Shown here piece by piece: positions 25,134-32,692 of a stretch of 45,655 nucleotides of DNA. Every line of letters starts with the position of its first letter. The stretch's first letter is position 1. A program made the position numbers and the translations under genes. The notes under the pieces were generated by a model. It made no database searches. It was not told where the DNA came from and saw only the letters and a program-made list of their open reading frames with translations. The stretch covers positions 1 to 45,655 of the forward strand of contig SVMS01000016.1 of NCBI GenBank assembly GCA_015067255.1, written 5' to 3'. The stretch is from Oscillospiraceae bacterium (lineage in GTDB: Bacteria; Bacillota; Clostridia; Oscillospirales; SIG519).

Positions 25134-27938
25134 TTAAGAATAATACTCTTTAACTGCCGTAAATATTTTTTCTGAAAAATATGCGGAATTATCAACGGCA
25201 AATTGATAATCTTTTACGTTTGTTATATAAGCACATTCCACAAGTATTCTCATACCTTCGTGAGAACGAAGACTGTAGAGAGCCTTATATTTACTTCTCC
25301 AACCTGCTGAATGTGTTCTTCCTATAGCAGTCAACACCTTTTCCGCTATACCCTGGCTGAAAGGATAATAGTAATATACCTCCGGACCGTATACAGCAGA
25401 GCTTGTGCTTGCGTTGTGATGGATACTTATTAAAAGAGTAGGCTGTTGTTTCTCGATTATATCAAAAATTTTATCTTTATTATATTCGTTATTTGTAGTT
25501 CTCGAGGTGTAAACAGTTGCACCTGCTTGTTTAAATTTATTTACAAGCTCCTGTGCAACTCTTAGATTAAGAGTTTGCTCCCATACTCCTCCTACACCCT
25601 TTGCACCGGGGTCTTTACCTCCATGTCCTGCATCAACAAGAACAGTAAAGCCTTCGCTGAATTTACCTGTACTTTCATTATAAACCGTAGGATTGATAAG
25701 GCGTATACAAAGCCTTCCCTGTTCGTCATATTTAGAGGTAAAGCCGTAAAATCTTCCTGCATTTTTCAAATTAAGAGTAAGTCTGCAGGAATTTGAAGAA
25801 ACATTCGACATAGAAACATTTGAAAGAACAGGATTTTGCGAAACGTTTATACCCCCGTCAAAATTTACGTTATGAAGCAAAAACGAAATAGTTGAAGGAT
25901 TAAAATTACACGTAAAGTCAAAATATCCCGCTTTTTTATTAAAAGCTTTATAGCTTACATTAAAATCAATCTCAAAAGGCGGTCTTGCCGGTGTATTCAT
26001 TATAATATCGGTATATTTACCGTTATCCACTACCGAAACAGAAGAGATTTCTCCGTAAAGCTTTTCAGAAGATACGTAAGTTTTACTATCTTTTTTATAA
26101 ACACGTTTTCCGCTTTTCATCTTCCAATAGCTTAAATCTTCGCCGTCATCAAAGTAAGTAATCTCACCTATAACGTAGTCTTTTGTGCCTTTGGGAAGAT
26201 AAATATTTATAGGAAGCGCTTTATCAATAACAGATTGCGCCATATCATTGTCAAAGGTTTCCGCTCTTTCAGCCGTTGTTTCAACAATCATATTCTGACC
26301 TTCGGTATTGTTAAATATGCTCTCTACAAAGATTTTTCCGCTTACAAGACTTTCGGTAAATCCATTATAAGAAGCAGTTACACGGCAACTTCCTAAGTTT
26401 TTTGTTTTTTCACTGTTGTTTTGCTCAACAGCAAAAACAGCTTCAAAAAGTGCGAAGTCATTATCTGCATTTTCCGAATCGTCATCTTCAGCCACATTTT
26501 TTTGAGTAAAGGCAATAGTTTTTCCGTTTAAAACACCGCTTACCTTCGCACCGCTTCTTGCATACACACTCATAGCAACGGTTGCACCGGAGGAAACCGT
26601 TATATTATTAACTAAAGATAAATCCTTTATAATTCTCAAATAATAAGTTACGTTCAGAGTTACAGTTTTATCCTTATGCGAAAACTCAATAACGTTCTTT
26701 CCTTTATTAAGCTTATAATCAACAGAAAACAATCCCTTTTCCGAAGGTTCAATTTTTTCACCATTCATATATAAAGGGAAATTATTATCGCAGCTACCCG
26801 AAATAACAATATTTTCTCTTTCTACTGTTATATTGTTTTTAGGTGTTGAAATTTCAAGCTCTATTCCCTTTGTTTCATCATCAATCTGACCTTCAAATTC
26901 TAATTTCAGAGCAAGAAGATAATTTTCATTATGTGCTAAAACTTTACTGTCATAAAATACAGTTCCAAAACATTTTTCCAAAGAAAGCGAGCTTTTGTAT
27001 TCTTCCGCAACATCATAAACCTCGCCCTTAATTTCTTGCTTTAAAACAAAATCAATATCGTCATCAAGAGTTTGAGCATCCTCTTTATTACAAAAAACAG
27101 AGTTAAACAACTTTTTTTGCAATAAAGCATCATAATCCGCATAAACAGTAGCTTCGTAATCAAGCATTACAGGTATTCCCGGAGAGACATTCAAAATAGA
27201 GCTTATTGCATTTACAGTCGCATTTTCAAGTGCTTTTTTTACATATTCATCAGCACTTGTTTCAGTTAATAGGCACTCCTTTTCACACTCAGGAATTTGA
27301 GGAAAATCAAGCTCTGATAAAATATAGCCTTGCGCTTTTATGTCACTGCTCATTCTTGAAAAAATATCCGACATAATCAAAATATTTGAGTATTTGCAAA
27401 TATTCAAATATCTTTTTTCATTAATAGCTAAATCATTTTTATTGATATAGTTAAGATTTTCAAAGCCAAAGCTTCCATCGGAAACAAGAAAAGCATCAAC
27501 CTTTAAAAATACATTTATTCCCAAATCATTCGCTTGAGATATAATATCGTTTATAAGCTTTGCATTCTCAGGGATTATTTTTGCTTGACCCGGCTTTGAA
27601 TAATACATATCCGAAAAATACAGCTCGTAAGGATTAAAATCCGCAACAATACAATTAAAGCCGTTATCCTTTGCAACACTCAATGCGTTTGAAATTGAAT
27701 TATATGTATTTATAGCATTTACTTTTACGTCATTATTTGCAAACACAGCACGCAACGATGTAACAGAAGAAGAGCTGCCCTGAGGCAGCTCTGAATAATA
27801 AAAATCAAGAGCAGTTTTATATTCAAAATTTTCCGATTCCTCGTTACGTATACTGAATTGGCACGAACTTAAAACCATAATAAGTGCAAGTACAAATAAA
27901 TATACTCTTTTGTACCCGCTTTTACCGTAAAGCTGCAT
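25134..27938 (-). CDS. Lipoprotein N-acetylmuramoyl-L-alanine amidase with large N-terminal extension
   Basis: A 934-aa secreted lipoprotein: signal peptide with lipobox LSSC at about residue 26. The C-terminal 171 residues (from about 764) are an Amidase_3 zinc hydrolase that cuts the stem peptide from MurNAc; zinc ligands and the catalytic Glu are visible (VDAGHGG H772, WEQ E787, SIHHNA H840/H841, ILVECAYIT E901). The N-terminal 300 residues look TIM-barrel-like (GFNCIVADFNPYELYFSD; LGINVFLKVDAFLV), as in glycoside-hydrolase-like lipoproteins. The middle has Ig/cadherin-like beta modules (VISGSCDNNFPLYMNGEKIE). ATG follows TAGGAG. It belongs to a minus-strand block with trmR, trhP and the nucleotidyltransferase. 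Confidence 0.82.
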   Translation of the reverse strand: MQLYGKSGYKRVYLFVLALIMVLSSCQFSIRNEESENFEYKTALDFYYSELPQGSSSSVTSLRAVFANNDVKVNAINTYNSISNALSVAKDNGFNCIVADFNPYELYFSDMYYSKPGQAKIIPENAKLINDIISQANDLGINVFLKVDAFLVSDGSFGFENLNYINKNDLAINEKRYLNICKYSNILIMSDIFSRMSSDIKAQGYILSELDFPQIPECEKECLLTETSADEYVKKALENATVNAISSILNVSPGIPVMLDYEATVYADYDALLQKKLFNSVFCNKEDAQTLDDDIDFVLKQEIKGEVYDVAEEYKSSLSLEKCFGTVFYDSKVLAHNENYLLALKLEFEGQIDDETKGIELEISTPKNNITVERENIVISGSCDNNFPLYMNGEKIEPSEKGLFSVDYKLNKGKNVIEFSHKDKTVTLNVTYYLRIIKDLSLVNNITVSSGATVAMSVYARSGAKVSGVLNGKTIAFTQKNVAEDDDSENADNDFALFEAVFAVEQNNSEKTKNLGSCRVTASYNGFTESLVSGKIFVESIFNNTEGQNMIVETTAERAETFDNDMAQSVIDKALPINIYLPKGTKDYVIGEITYFDDGEDLSYWKMKSGKRVYKKDSKTYVSSEKLYGEISSVSVVDNGKYTDIIMNTPARPPFEIDFNVSYKAFNKKAGYFDFTCNFNPSTISFLLHNVNFDGGINVSQNPVLSNVSMSNVSSNSCRLTLNLKNAGRFYGFTSKYDEQGRLCIRLINPTVYNESTGKFSEGFTVLVDAGHGGKDPGAKGVGGVWEQTLNLRVAQELVNKFKQAGATVYTSRTTNNEYNKDKIFDIIEKQQPTLLISIHHNASTSSAVYGPEVYYYYPFSQGIAEKVLTAIGRTHSAGWRSKYKALYSLRSHEGMRILVECAYITNVKDYQFAVDNSAYFSEKIFTAVKEYYS

Positions 27939-27957
27939 AAATAAGTTTTTCTCCTAA

Positions 27958-28854
27958 TCAATACATTCCTTTGTCAACCATAGCTTTTATAGCGGAAACT
28001 ACTTGTTCCTTATCCTCTTTATATGTAACTCCATACCATTTGTCATCTGTCTTTAAAACCTTTACATCTGCTTTTCCTTCGCTTATAAGTTCATCTACAA
28101 CAAAAGGAAGGAAGTATTCGCTTTTAAGCTCATTTCCGCTTTTTTTAAGGAACTCAACAAATCTTATTTTCAATTCATCTAAGAAAGCGTTTGTAAATCC
28201 CCAACAATTCATAGACACAAGAGCGTTTTCATCTAAGTCAACCCAATTAACGTCATCTTCGGTATATTGAATAATTCCGTTATTGCGTTGAATTTTAGTA
28301 CGCTCATTAATATCAGTAAGAATATCGTTTTCGTCAGCAACACAAACACCTCTTGCAACGTGTCCGTTCTCGGTGATTGTGTTTTTCAAAACAAAGCCCG
28401 CCATACAAAAATGCTGCTTTTCGCCGTCCTGAGCTTGTGATGTAAGAAAATCATAAATAATAGAAAATGCTTTGGGACCGTAATAATCATCTGCATTTAT
28501 TACTGCAAAAGGACCTTCGATTTTATCAGCCGCCGCAAGAACTGCGTGCCCTGTTCCCCAAGGCTTTACACGTCCCTCAGGAACACAAAAGCCCTCAGGT
28601 AGATTTGTAAGCTCCTGATAAGCATATTCTATTTTCATATGCTTTTCAAGCCTATCCCCTACAGCCTCTTTAAAAAGCTGTTCATTTTCTTTTTTTATCA
28701 CTATTACAGCCTTTTCAAAGCCTGCTTTTTTAGCATCCATTATAGAAAAATCCATAATGATTTCTCCGTTTGCGCCTATAGGATCAATTTGCTTAAGGCC
28801 TCCGTAACGGCTTCCCATACCGGCAGCCATAATAACTAATGTAGGTTTATTCAT
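27958..28854 (-). CDS. Sugar-phosphate nucleotidyltransferase
   Basis: Single-domain NTP_transferase protein of 298 aa. The pyrophosphorylase motif is MAAGMGSRYGGLKQIDPIG; the variant GSRYGG, in place of G-x-RLxP, is seen in a clostridial nucleotidyltransferase subfamily. PWGTGHAVLAA and FAVINADDYYG form the substrate and metal sites. The sugar is not identifiable. The start codon overlaps the phosphatase stop codon (ATGA), so the two are translationally coupled. Confidence 0.82.
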   Translation of the reverse strand: MNKPTLVIMAAGMGSRYGGLKQIDPIGANGEIIMDFSIMDAKKAGFEKAVIVIKKENEQLFKEAVGDRLEKHMKIEYAYQELTNLPEGFCVPEGRVKPWGTGHAVLAAADKIEGPFAVINADDYYGPKAFSIIYDFLTSQAQDGEKQHFCMAGFVLKNTITENGHVARGVCVADENDILTDINERTKIQRNNGIIQYTEDDVNWVDLDENALVSMNCWGFTNAFLDELKIRFVEFLKKSGNELKSEYFLPFVVDELISEGKADVKVLKTDDKWYGVTYKEDKEQVVSAIKAMVDKGMY

Positions 28855-29291
28855 TTTAAAAGCTCCGTTTCAAATAAATTTTCAATTTCTTGTTTTATCT
28901 CTTTCATAGTTTCAATATATGTATCAAGAGAAAAACCGTAAGGATCGGAAATTCCATTTCCCAAAACTATGATTTTATCCTCATACTCAGGAAAATATCC
29001 TTTTACAGCGTTCATATGAGCCTTGGAAATACAAGCTACAAGGTCAGCTTCCTGTAAAAGTTCATTGCTTATCGGCTTTGAAATATGTCCGCTCAAATCA
29101 CAGCCTTCTTCTTTAACTGCCTCGATGGCATTCTCCGTTGCAGGACTTCCTCCGAAAGTCGCTATTCCGCAGCTATCAGCTGACCAATTTAATTTATTCT
29201 TTTTTGCAAGCTTATCAAAGAGTACCTTTGCCATAGGACTTCGGCAAGTATTCCCGGTACATACAAAAAGAATTTTTTTCAATCCCTTCAC
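28851..29291 (-). CDS. ywlE: Low-molecular-weight protein phosphatase, YwlE (arginine phosphatase) type
   Basis: The CX5R loop reads FVCTGNTCRSPMAKV, with Thr in the position that in B. subtilis YwlE selects phosphoarginine over phosphotyrosine. The general acid region is DPYG near the C terminus (GNGISDPYGFSLD). At 146 aa it is the expected size. The start could be GTG at 29291 or TTG at 29282; the latter gives the usual family N terminus (KKILFVCTGN). It is the first gene of the block that runs down to trhP. No McsB arginine kinase gene is in the window, so the substrate assignment rests on the loop sequence only. Confidence 0.8.
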   Translation of the reverse strand: MKGLKKILFVCTGNTCRSPMAKVLFDKLAKKNKLNWSADSCGIATFGGSPATENAIEAVKEEGCDLSGHISKPISNELLQEADLVACISKAHMNAVKGYFPEYEDKIIVLGNGISDPYGFSLDTYIETMKEIKQEIENLFETELLK

Positions 29292-29322
29292 TTTCCTTTA
29301 ACAACTCTTTTACGCTCTAAAT

Positions 29323-29351
29323 ATTTTAACATTTATATAATATAAAATCAA
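29323..29351 (-). promoter_or_regulatory. Promoter of the ywlE-led operon
   Basis: TTGATT (29351-29346), 17 bases, TAAAAT (29328-29323) on the minus strand, about 32 bases before the first possible start codon. Confidence 0.65.
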
Positions 29352-29399
29352 GTATTTACATCAAATATTTCAACTGCCAAATTTTAAAAATTAAAAGCC

Positions 29400-29428
29400 T
29401 TGCAAAAAGAGTCAAAACAATATATAAT
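29400..29428 (+). promoter_or_regulatory. Promoter of tRNA-Arg
   Basis: TTGCAA (29400-29405), 17 bases, TATAAT (29423-29428), 13 bases before the mature 5' end of the tRNA, so the primary transcript would have only a short leader. Confidence 0.85.
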
Positions 29429-29441
29429 TACTTATATATAT

Positions 29442-29518
29442 GTGCCCGTAGCTCAGTTGGATAGAGCGTTGGACTCCGACTCCAAAGGCAGTGCGTTCGA
29501 ATCGCATCGGGCATACCA
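29442..29518 (+). tRNA. tRNA-Arg (anticodon CCG)
   Basis: Full cloverleaf with encoded CCA. The acceptor GTGCCCG pairs with CGGGCAT (first pair G-U); the D stem is GCTC/GAGC; the anticodon stem TTGGA/TCCAA encloses loop CTCCGAC, giving anticodon CCG for codon CGG; the T arm is GTGCG-TTCGAAT-CGCAT; then discriminator A and CCA. It is a single-tRNA unit with its own promoter and terminator. Confidence 0.95.
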
Positions 29519-29520
29519 AC

Positions 29521-29559
29521 AAAAACCCTGATTTGTCTGGTAGACAAATCAGGGTTTTT
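29521..29559 (+). terminator. Terminator of tRNA-Arg
   Basis: Perfect 18-bp inverted repeat with a GGT loop: the left arm begins AAAAACCCTGATTTG, and the right arm ends in CAGGGTTTTT. It starts two bases after the tRNA CCA. Confidence 0.92.
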
Positions 29560-29566
29560 GAACTAA

Positions 29567-29717
29567 GTGTGCCTTACGGCACGATAAGCACACCTTCGGT
29601 GCACGAAGTGATGCTGCGCATTGTGAAGTGTCTGCGGACGTGAGTGGCACACTTTACTTCACTTCATGCGTAAGCGCGATGCTTCACAGCGGCATTGTCG
29701 CTGCTTCACTTGGGCGA
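29567..29717. repeat. GC-rich array of small hairpins
   Basis: About 150 bases, visibly richer in G+C than the surroundings and without an ORF. It is made of consecutive short palindromes: GTGCC-TTAC-GGCAC, CACC-TTC-GGTG, GTGAAGT/ACTTCAC, GCG-TAAG-CGC, CAGCG/CGCTG and TTGGGC-GAA-GCCCAA. The word TGCTTCAC occurs twice in the array and GAAGTG three times. This composition suggests an intergenic palindromic repeat family rather than a gene. A stretch of T and A runs (29731-29752) follows before the perR promoter. Confidence 0.6.
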
Positions 29718-29756
29718 AGCCCAAACTTCATTTTTTTAATTTTTTTAAAAAAAGTG

Positions 29757-29785
29757 TTGACAAACAAAAATTTATATGCTATGAT
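29757..29785 (+). promoter_or_regulatory. Promoter of the perR-rubrerythrin operon
   Basis: Consensus TTGACA (29757-29762), 17 bases, TATGAT (29780-29785). The Fur/Per-type palindrome starts 8 bases downstream, covering the likely transcription start. Confidence 0.85.
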
Positions 29786-29792
29786 GTAATCA

Positions 29793-29817
29793 CTTAATGA
29801 TAATGATTATCGTTAAG
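29793..29817. promoter_or_regulatory. Fur/Per-box operator
   Basis: A 25-base inverted repeat, CTTAATGATAATG at its left and the complementary arm ending ATTATCGTTAAG; apart from the centre, only one pair differs. The core GATAATGATTATC closely matches the Fur box and the related Per box. Its place over the start site of the regulator gene predicts autorepression by the Fur-family protein at 29905. Confidence 0.85.
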
Positions 29818-29904
29818 GGAATAAAAACCAATAAATTGGAGGCATTAAAAAAATAATACGAAAGGAAGATATTTGCATTTTATCCGCTGTATCAAAAAGC
29901 GACT

Positions 29905-30288
29905 ATGACAAATCAACGGTACTCACCAAAGCGAGAAGAAATCATCAACAATCTTAAATCAAGATGCGACCACCCTACTGCACAGGAAGTTTTCGCCGAA
30001 GTAAAAAACAAGTTTCCAAATATCAGTCTTGCAACTGTTTACCGTAATCTCGGAGAGCTTGCTCAAAGCGGAAACATAACTATCGTAAATGCAGGCGGCG
30101 AAGTTCATTTTGACGGTGACTCTACCCCGCACTATCATCTTGTTTGTATTTCATGCGGAAAAATTGAAGATGTTTTCGATTCTACTGCTGCCAAATTTTT
30201 AACCGAGGTTACACAAACAAAAGGCTGTACACCTCAATCTGCAGAGCTTATTGTTCGGTATCTCTGTAACTGCTGTAAAAATCAATAA
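29905..30288 (+). CDS. perR: Fur-family regulator, PerR-like
   Basis: Metal-dependent repressor of 127 aa, probably peroxide-sensing since it precedes a rubrerythrin. The winged-helix domain contains HPTAQEVFAEVK and LATVYRNLGEL (recognition helix). Metal ligands are visible in HFDGDSTPHYHLVC. Two CxxC pairs, CISCGK and CNCC near the C terminus, form the structural zinc site. No Shine-Dalgarno lies at normal distance from the ATG at 29905: AAAGGAAG is 37 bases upstream and GGAGG 63 bases upstream. The ATG still gives the usual family N terminus. Fur or Zur cannot be excluded. Confidence 0.85.
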   Translation: MTNQRYSPKREEIINNLKSRCDHPTAQEVFAEVKNKFPNISLATVYRNLGELAQSGNITIVNAGGEVHFDGDSTPHYHLVCISCGKIEDVFDSTAAKFLTEVTQTKGCTPQSAELIVRYLCNCCKNQ

Positions 30289-30319
30289 ATAAAATTTATA
30301 TTTAAAAGGAGAAAAAACT

Positions 30320-30862
30320 ATGAAAAAATTTGTATGTACTATCTGCGGTTATACTCACGAAGGAGATTCTGCTCCCGAGGCTTGTCCTCTTTGCAAAGCT
30401 CCTGCTGAAAAATTCAAGGAAGCTTCCGACGAAAAGACATGGGCTGCTGAGCACATCATCGGTATTGCTAAGGGTGTAGACCCCAGAATTATTGAAGGTT
30501 TAAAAGCTAATTTCGAAGGCGAATGCTGTGAAGTTGGTATGTATCTTGCTATGGCAAGAGCTGCTCACCGTGAAGGATATCCCGAAATCGGACTTTATTG
30601 GGAAAAAGCAGCTTACGAAGAGGCTGAGCACGCTGCAAAATTTGCAGAGCTTTTAGGCGAAGTTGTTTCCCCTTCTACAAAAGAAAATCTTGCTGTACGT
30701 GTTGATGCTGAAAACGGCGCAACAATGGGCAAATTCGAGCTTGCTAAGCTCGCAAAAGAATTAGGTCTTGATGCAATTCATGACACTGTTCACGAAATGG
30801 CTCGTGATGAGGCTCGTCACGGCAAAGCATTTGAGGGACTCCTCAACCGCTACTTCAAATAA
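30320..30862 (+). CDS. rbr: Reverse rubrerythrin (NADH peroxidase component)
   Basis: Reduces hydrogen peroxide in anaerobes. The 180-aa protein has the domain order of reverse rubrerythrins: an N-terminal rubredoxin-like site (CTICGY at residue 6 and CPLCKAP at residue 22), then a four-helix di-iron domain with the ligands in [23 protein letters not shown] and [15 protein letters not shown] follows AAAAGGAG. It lies 31 bases after perR and shares its promoter; a terminator follows. A partial copy of its 3' end is found at 31346-31401. Confidence 0.93.
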   Translation: MKKFVCTICGYTHEGDSAPEACPLCKAPAEKFKEASDEKTWAAEHIIGIAKGVDPRIIEGLKANFEGECCEVGMYLAMARAAHREGYPEIGLYWEKAAYEEAEHAAKFAELLGEVVSPSTKENLAVRVDAENGATMGKFELAKLAKELGLDAIHDTVHEMARDEARHGKAFEGLLNRYFK

Positions 30863-30883
30863 TATCTGCTTGAAAAATCACAT

Positions 30884-30918
30884 AAGATGTGCTATCATTT
30901 TGGTAGCACATCTTTTTT
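30884..30918 (+). terminator. Terminator of the perR-rbr operon
   Basis: AAGATGTGCTA (30884-30894) pairs perfectly with TAGCACATCTT (30904-30914) and is followed by further T. Confidence 0.9.
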
Positions 30919-30930
30919 GGGATGATTTAA

Positions 30931-31263
30931 TTGAAAAAGAAAATTATAATTACATCAATTATCACTATTATAATTTTAGTGTTGGCAATAGGTATTTATT
31001 GGTATTGTCATCTAACACACTATAAATTTAATGACCGATTTATTATTGGTAGTTCAGCAGAAGAAATTGTCGATAAATATGGGGGTTTTTCTAAACAATG
31101 GGTTGACGATAAAACAGGTGAATTAACTCGAGCCTTTTATATGATTCGTGAAAATACCCCTGAACTAATTATGAGTTATGATAACTCCCTTTGGTATGAA
31201 ATTTATTTTGAAAATGGAATTGCCGTAAAAGTAAACCTGCTCGAAGGTTGGTATGGCGGTTAA
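30931..31263 (+). CDS. Small membrane-anchored protein of unknown function
   Basis: A 110-aa protein with basic N terminus (MKKK), one strong hydrophobic segment (about 5-26, IIITSIITIIILVLAIGIYW) and an external domain of about 80 residues rich in aromatic and acidic residues (IIGSSAEEIVDKYGGFSKQW; SYDNSLWYEIYFENGIAVKV). The pattern SSAEEIVDKYG...Y is reminiscent of small BamE/SmpA-like secreted folds, but this is weak. The start is TTG, directly after the rbr terminator, with only a poor GGGATGA upstream. No family recognised. Confidence 0.6.
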   Translation: MKKKIIITSIITIIILVLAIGIYWYCHLTHYKFNDRFIIGSSAEEIVDKYGGFSKQWVDDKTGELTRAFYMIRENTPELIMSYDNSLWYEIYFENGIAVKVNLLEGWYGG

Positions 31264-31345
31264 ACTTTACTGTGATAAAAGTGGGTTTTTGAAAACACAG
31301 CCCCAAAACTCCTTGATTTCAAGCGGTTTTTAAGTGCAGTTTCAA

Positions 31346-31401
31346 GACGAGTTCGTCACGGTAAGGCATTTGAGAGACTTTTGAACAGATACTTTAAATA
31401 A
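31346..31401 (+). pseudogene. 3' relic of a second rubrerythrin gene
   Basis: After one lost base (a frameshift at 31351-31353) the sequence reads RHGKAFERLLNRYFK-stop, matching the last 15 residues of the intact rubrerythrin ([15 protein letters not shown]). At DNA level about 44 of 56 positions agree with 30806-30862, and nearly all differences fall at synonymous sites (for example CGC/AGA, CTC/TTG, TTC/TTT). It is therefore the tail of a once functional paralogue, not a recent copy. Nothing recognisable as the rest of that gene lies upstream in 31264-31345. Confidence 0.82.
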
Positions 31402-31426
31402 TAAAATAAATATTAACAATTATATG

Positions 31427-31456
31427 AAAAGTCACGGTGTAAAATCCGTGCCTTTT
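31427..31456 (+). terminator. Terminator after the rubrerythrin relic
   Basis: AAAAG-CACGG and CCGTG-CTTTT, with one unpaired-base mismatch (T/C) in the stem and an 8-base loop. It probably served the lost rubrerythrin paralogue. Confidence 0.65.
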
Positions 31457-31529
31457 ATGTAACAAAATAGAATCAATTTTCTCGTGTATACTATCTATCA
31501 ACAATTAAAACTTATGGAGAAATTTTTAA

Positions 31530-32162
31530 ATGAATAACATTGAACGTCGAAACAAAGGTTTGGCTTATATTGCCGACGAAGCCGTTATAGAAGAATTGTT
31601 AAACTGTCGAAAAATTTTGCAAAAATTAAATTTTATGGACAGATGTGATATTGACGGGGTTATGAAAGTAGTTAAAGAATTATTGGGAAAGTCAGAAGAA
31701 GCATTTATCAATCCCCCGTTTTATTGTGATTTTGGAACTAATATTGAAGTTGGAAAAAACTTTTTTGCAAACTATAACTGTACAATTTTAGATGTTGCAA
31801 AAGTTAAAATCGGCGACAATTGCCAATTAGCTCCCAATGTATCTATCTTTACTGCCGGTCATCCTATACATCCCGATAGCAGAAATTCGGGTTATGAATA
31901 CGGAAAAGAAATTATCATCGGTGATAATGTATGGATAGGCGGAAATAGTGTAATCTGTCCCGGTGTAACTATTGGCAGTAATGTTGTTATAGGAGCAGGA
32001 AGTGTTGTAACAAAGGATATTCCTGATTGGTGTATAGCAGTAGGAAATCCCTGTAAGGTTAAAAGAAAAATCGGAGAAGAAGATAGACGAAAATTATATA
32101 AAAACGAAGAATTTGATGAAGAAGCCTGGGAAAACATTGTTAGCCGTGTTTTTTCAAATTGA
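31530..32162 (+). CDS. maa: Maltose/galactoside O-acetyltransferase-like enzyme
   Basis: Hexapeptide-repeat acetyltransferase of 210 aa that moves acetyl from acetyl-CoA to a sugar or related acceptor. The N-terminal Mac domain (about 1-55) is followed by a left-handed beta helix with FYCDFGTNIEVGKNFFANYN, the catalytic-His region TAGHPIHPDSRNSGYEYG and GDNVWIGGNSVICPGVTIG. The family cannot give the natural substrate. ATG with GGAGA upstream. It stands alone and ends at the terminator shared with the XRE gene. Confidence 0.85.
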   Translation: MNNIERRNKGLAYIADEAVIEELLNCRKILQKLNFMDRCDIDGVMKVVKELLGKSEEAFINPPFYCDFGTNIEVGKNFFANYNCTILDVAKVKIGDNCQLAPNVSIFTAGHPIHPDSRNSGYEYGKEIIIGDNVWIGGNSVICPGVTIGSNVVIGAGSVVTKDIPDWCIAVGNPCKVKRKIGEEDRRKLYKNEEFDEEAWENIVSRVFSN

Positions 32163-32199
32163 TTACACAGAGCTTTATTTATAATTAATTTTCAAATTT

Positions 32200-32233
32200 A
32201 AAAAGGACACAGATTTTATTCTGTGCCCTTTTT
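32200..32233. terminator. Bidirectional terminator between the acetyltransferase and XRE genes
   Basis: AAAAAGG-CACAG and CTGTG-CCTTTTT around an 8-base loop, one internal mismatch. Confidence 0.8.
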
Positions 32234-32244
32234 GCTATCATATA

Positions 32245-32562
32245 TTATTTATTTAAACAATATTCAATTAACATGTCTATCATTTTATAATCGACATCTG
32301 AGAGGTTAGAAATACGATTCAAAACCGAATTAACATCTTTTTCTGTATGTTTTCCTATTAATATATAGTCAGTACTCACATTAAGTATTTCGCTTATTTT
32401 TATCAGATTTTCTATTTTAATTGCCTTATTTCCCCGTTCAAGATTAGAAATCATTTGAATAGAAACATCCATTTTATCAGCAATTTGTTCCTGCGTATAG
32501 TTTAATTGTTTTCGTCTGTCACTAATACGAGTACCTATTTCCTTCAGTTTATCAGATGTCAT
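32245..32562 (-). CDS. XRE-family helix-turn-helix repressor
   Basis: A 105-aa DNA-binding protein. The Cro/CI-type HTH spans about 8-62 (RISDRRKQLNYTQEQIADKM, VSIQMISNLERGNKAIKIEN, NVSTDYILIG); the last 40 residues form a short helical tail, likely for dimerisation. There is no protease-like or ligand domain. It is divergent from the SGNH lipoprotein gene, and a perfect 12-bp inverted repeat lies between them, making it the obvious regulator of that gene and of itself. Confidence 0.85.
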   Translation of the reverse strand: MTSDKLKEIGTRISDRRKQLNYTQEQIADKMDVSIQMISNLERGNKAIKIENLIKISEILNVSTDYILIGKHTEKDVNSVLNRISNLSDVDYKMIDMLIEYCLNK

Positions 32563-32622
32563 ATTTTCACTCCTTGCATTGACTTATGGATATATTATAT
32601 TACTTCACGGGTTAATTATAAG

Positions 32623-32655
32623 CATCTTTAGGTTGACATTATTAACCTAAAGATG
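32623..32655. promoter_or_regulatory. Perfect inverted-repeat operator between XRE and SGNH genes
   Basis: CATCTTTAGGTT (32623-32634), nine bases, AACCTAAAGATG (32644-32655): 12-bp perfect arms. The left arm ends at the -35 box and the right arm directly precedes the -10 box of the SGNH promoter, so a bound dimer would block RNA polymerase. Confidence 0.8.
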
Positions 32656-32661
32656 TATAAT
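32633..32661 (+). promoter_or_regulatory. Promoter of the SGNH lipoprotein gene
   Basis: Full consensus TTGACA (32633-32638), 17 bases, TATAAT (32656-32661). It overlaps the palindromic operator. A TATAAT also lies on the minus strand at 32620-32615 as a possible -10 for the XRE gene, with a poor -35. Confidence 0.88.
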
Positions 32662-32692
32662 TGATTCAAAATTAATATATGGAGTGATTATT

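Noticed and set aside
29442-29760. tRNA-linked att site or genomic island
   Set aside because: No repeated copy of the tRNA 3' end, no integrase gene, and core genes lie on both sides.
31264-31345. More of the lost rubrerythrin gene
   Set aside because: No convincing alignment upstream of the relic; only the last 18 or so codons can be recognised.
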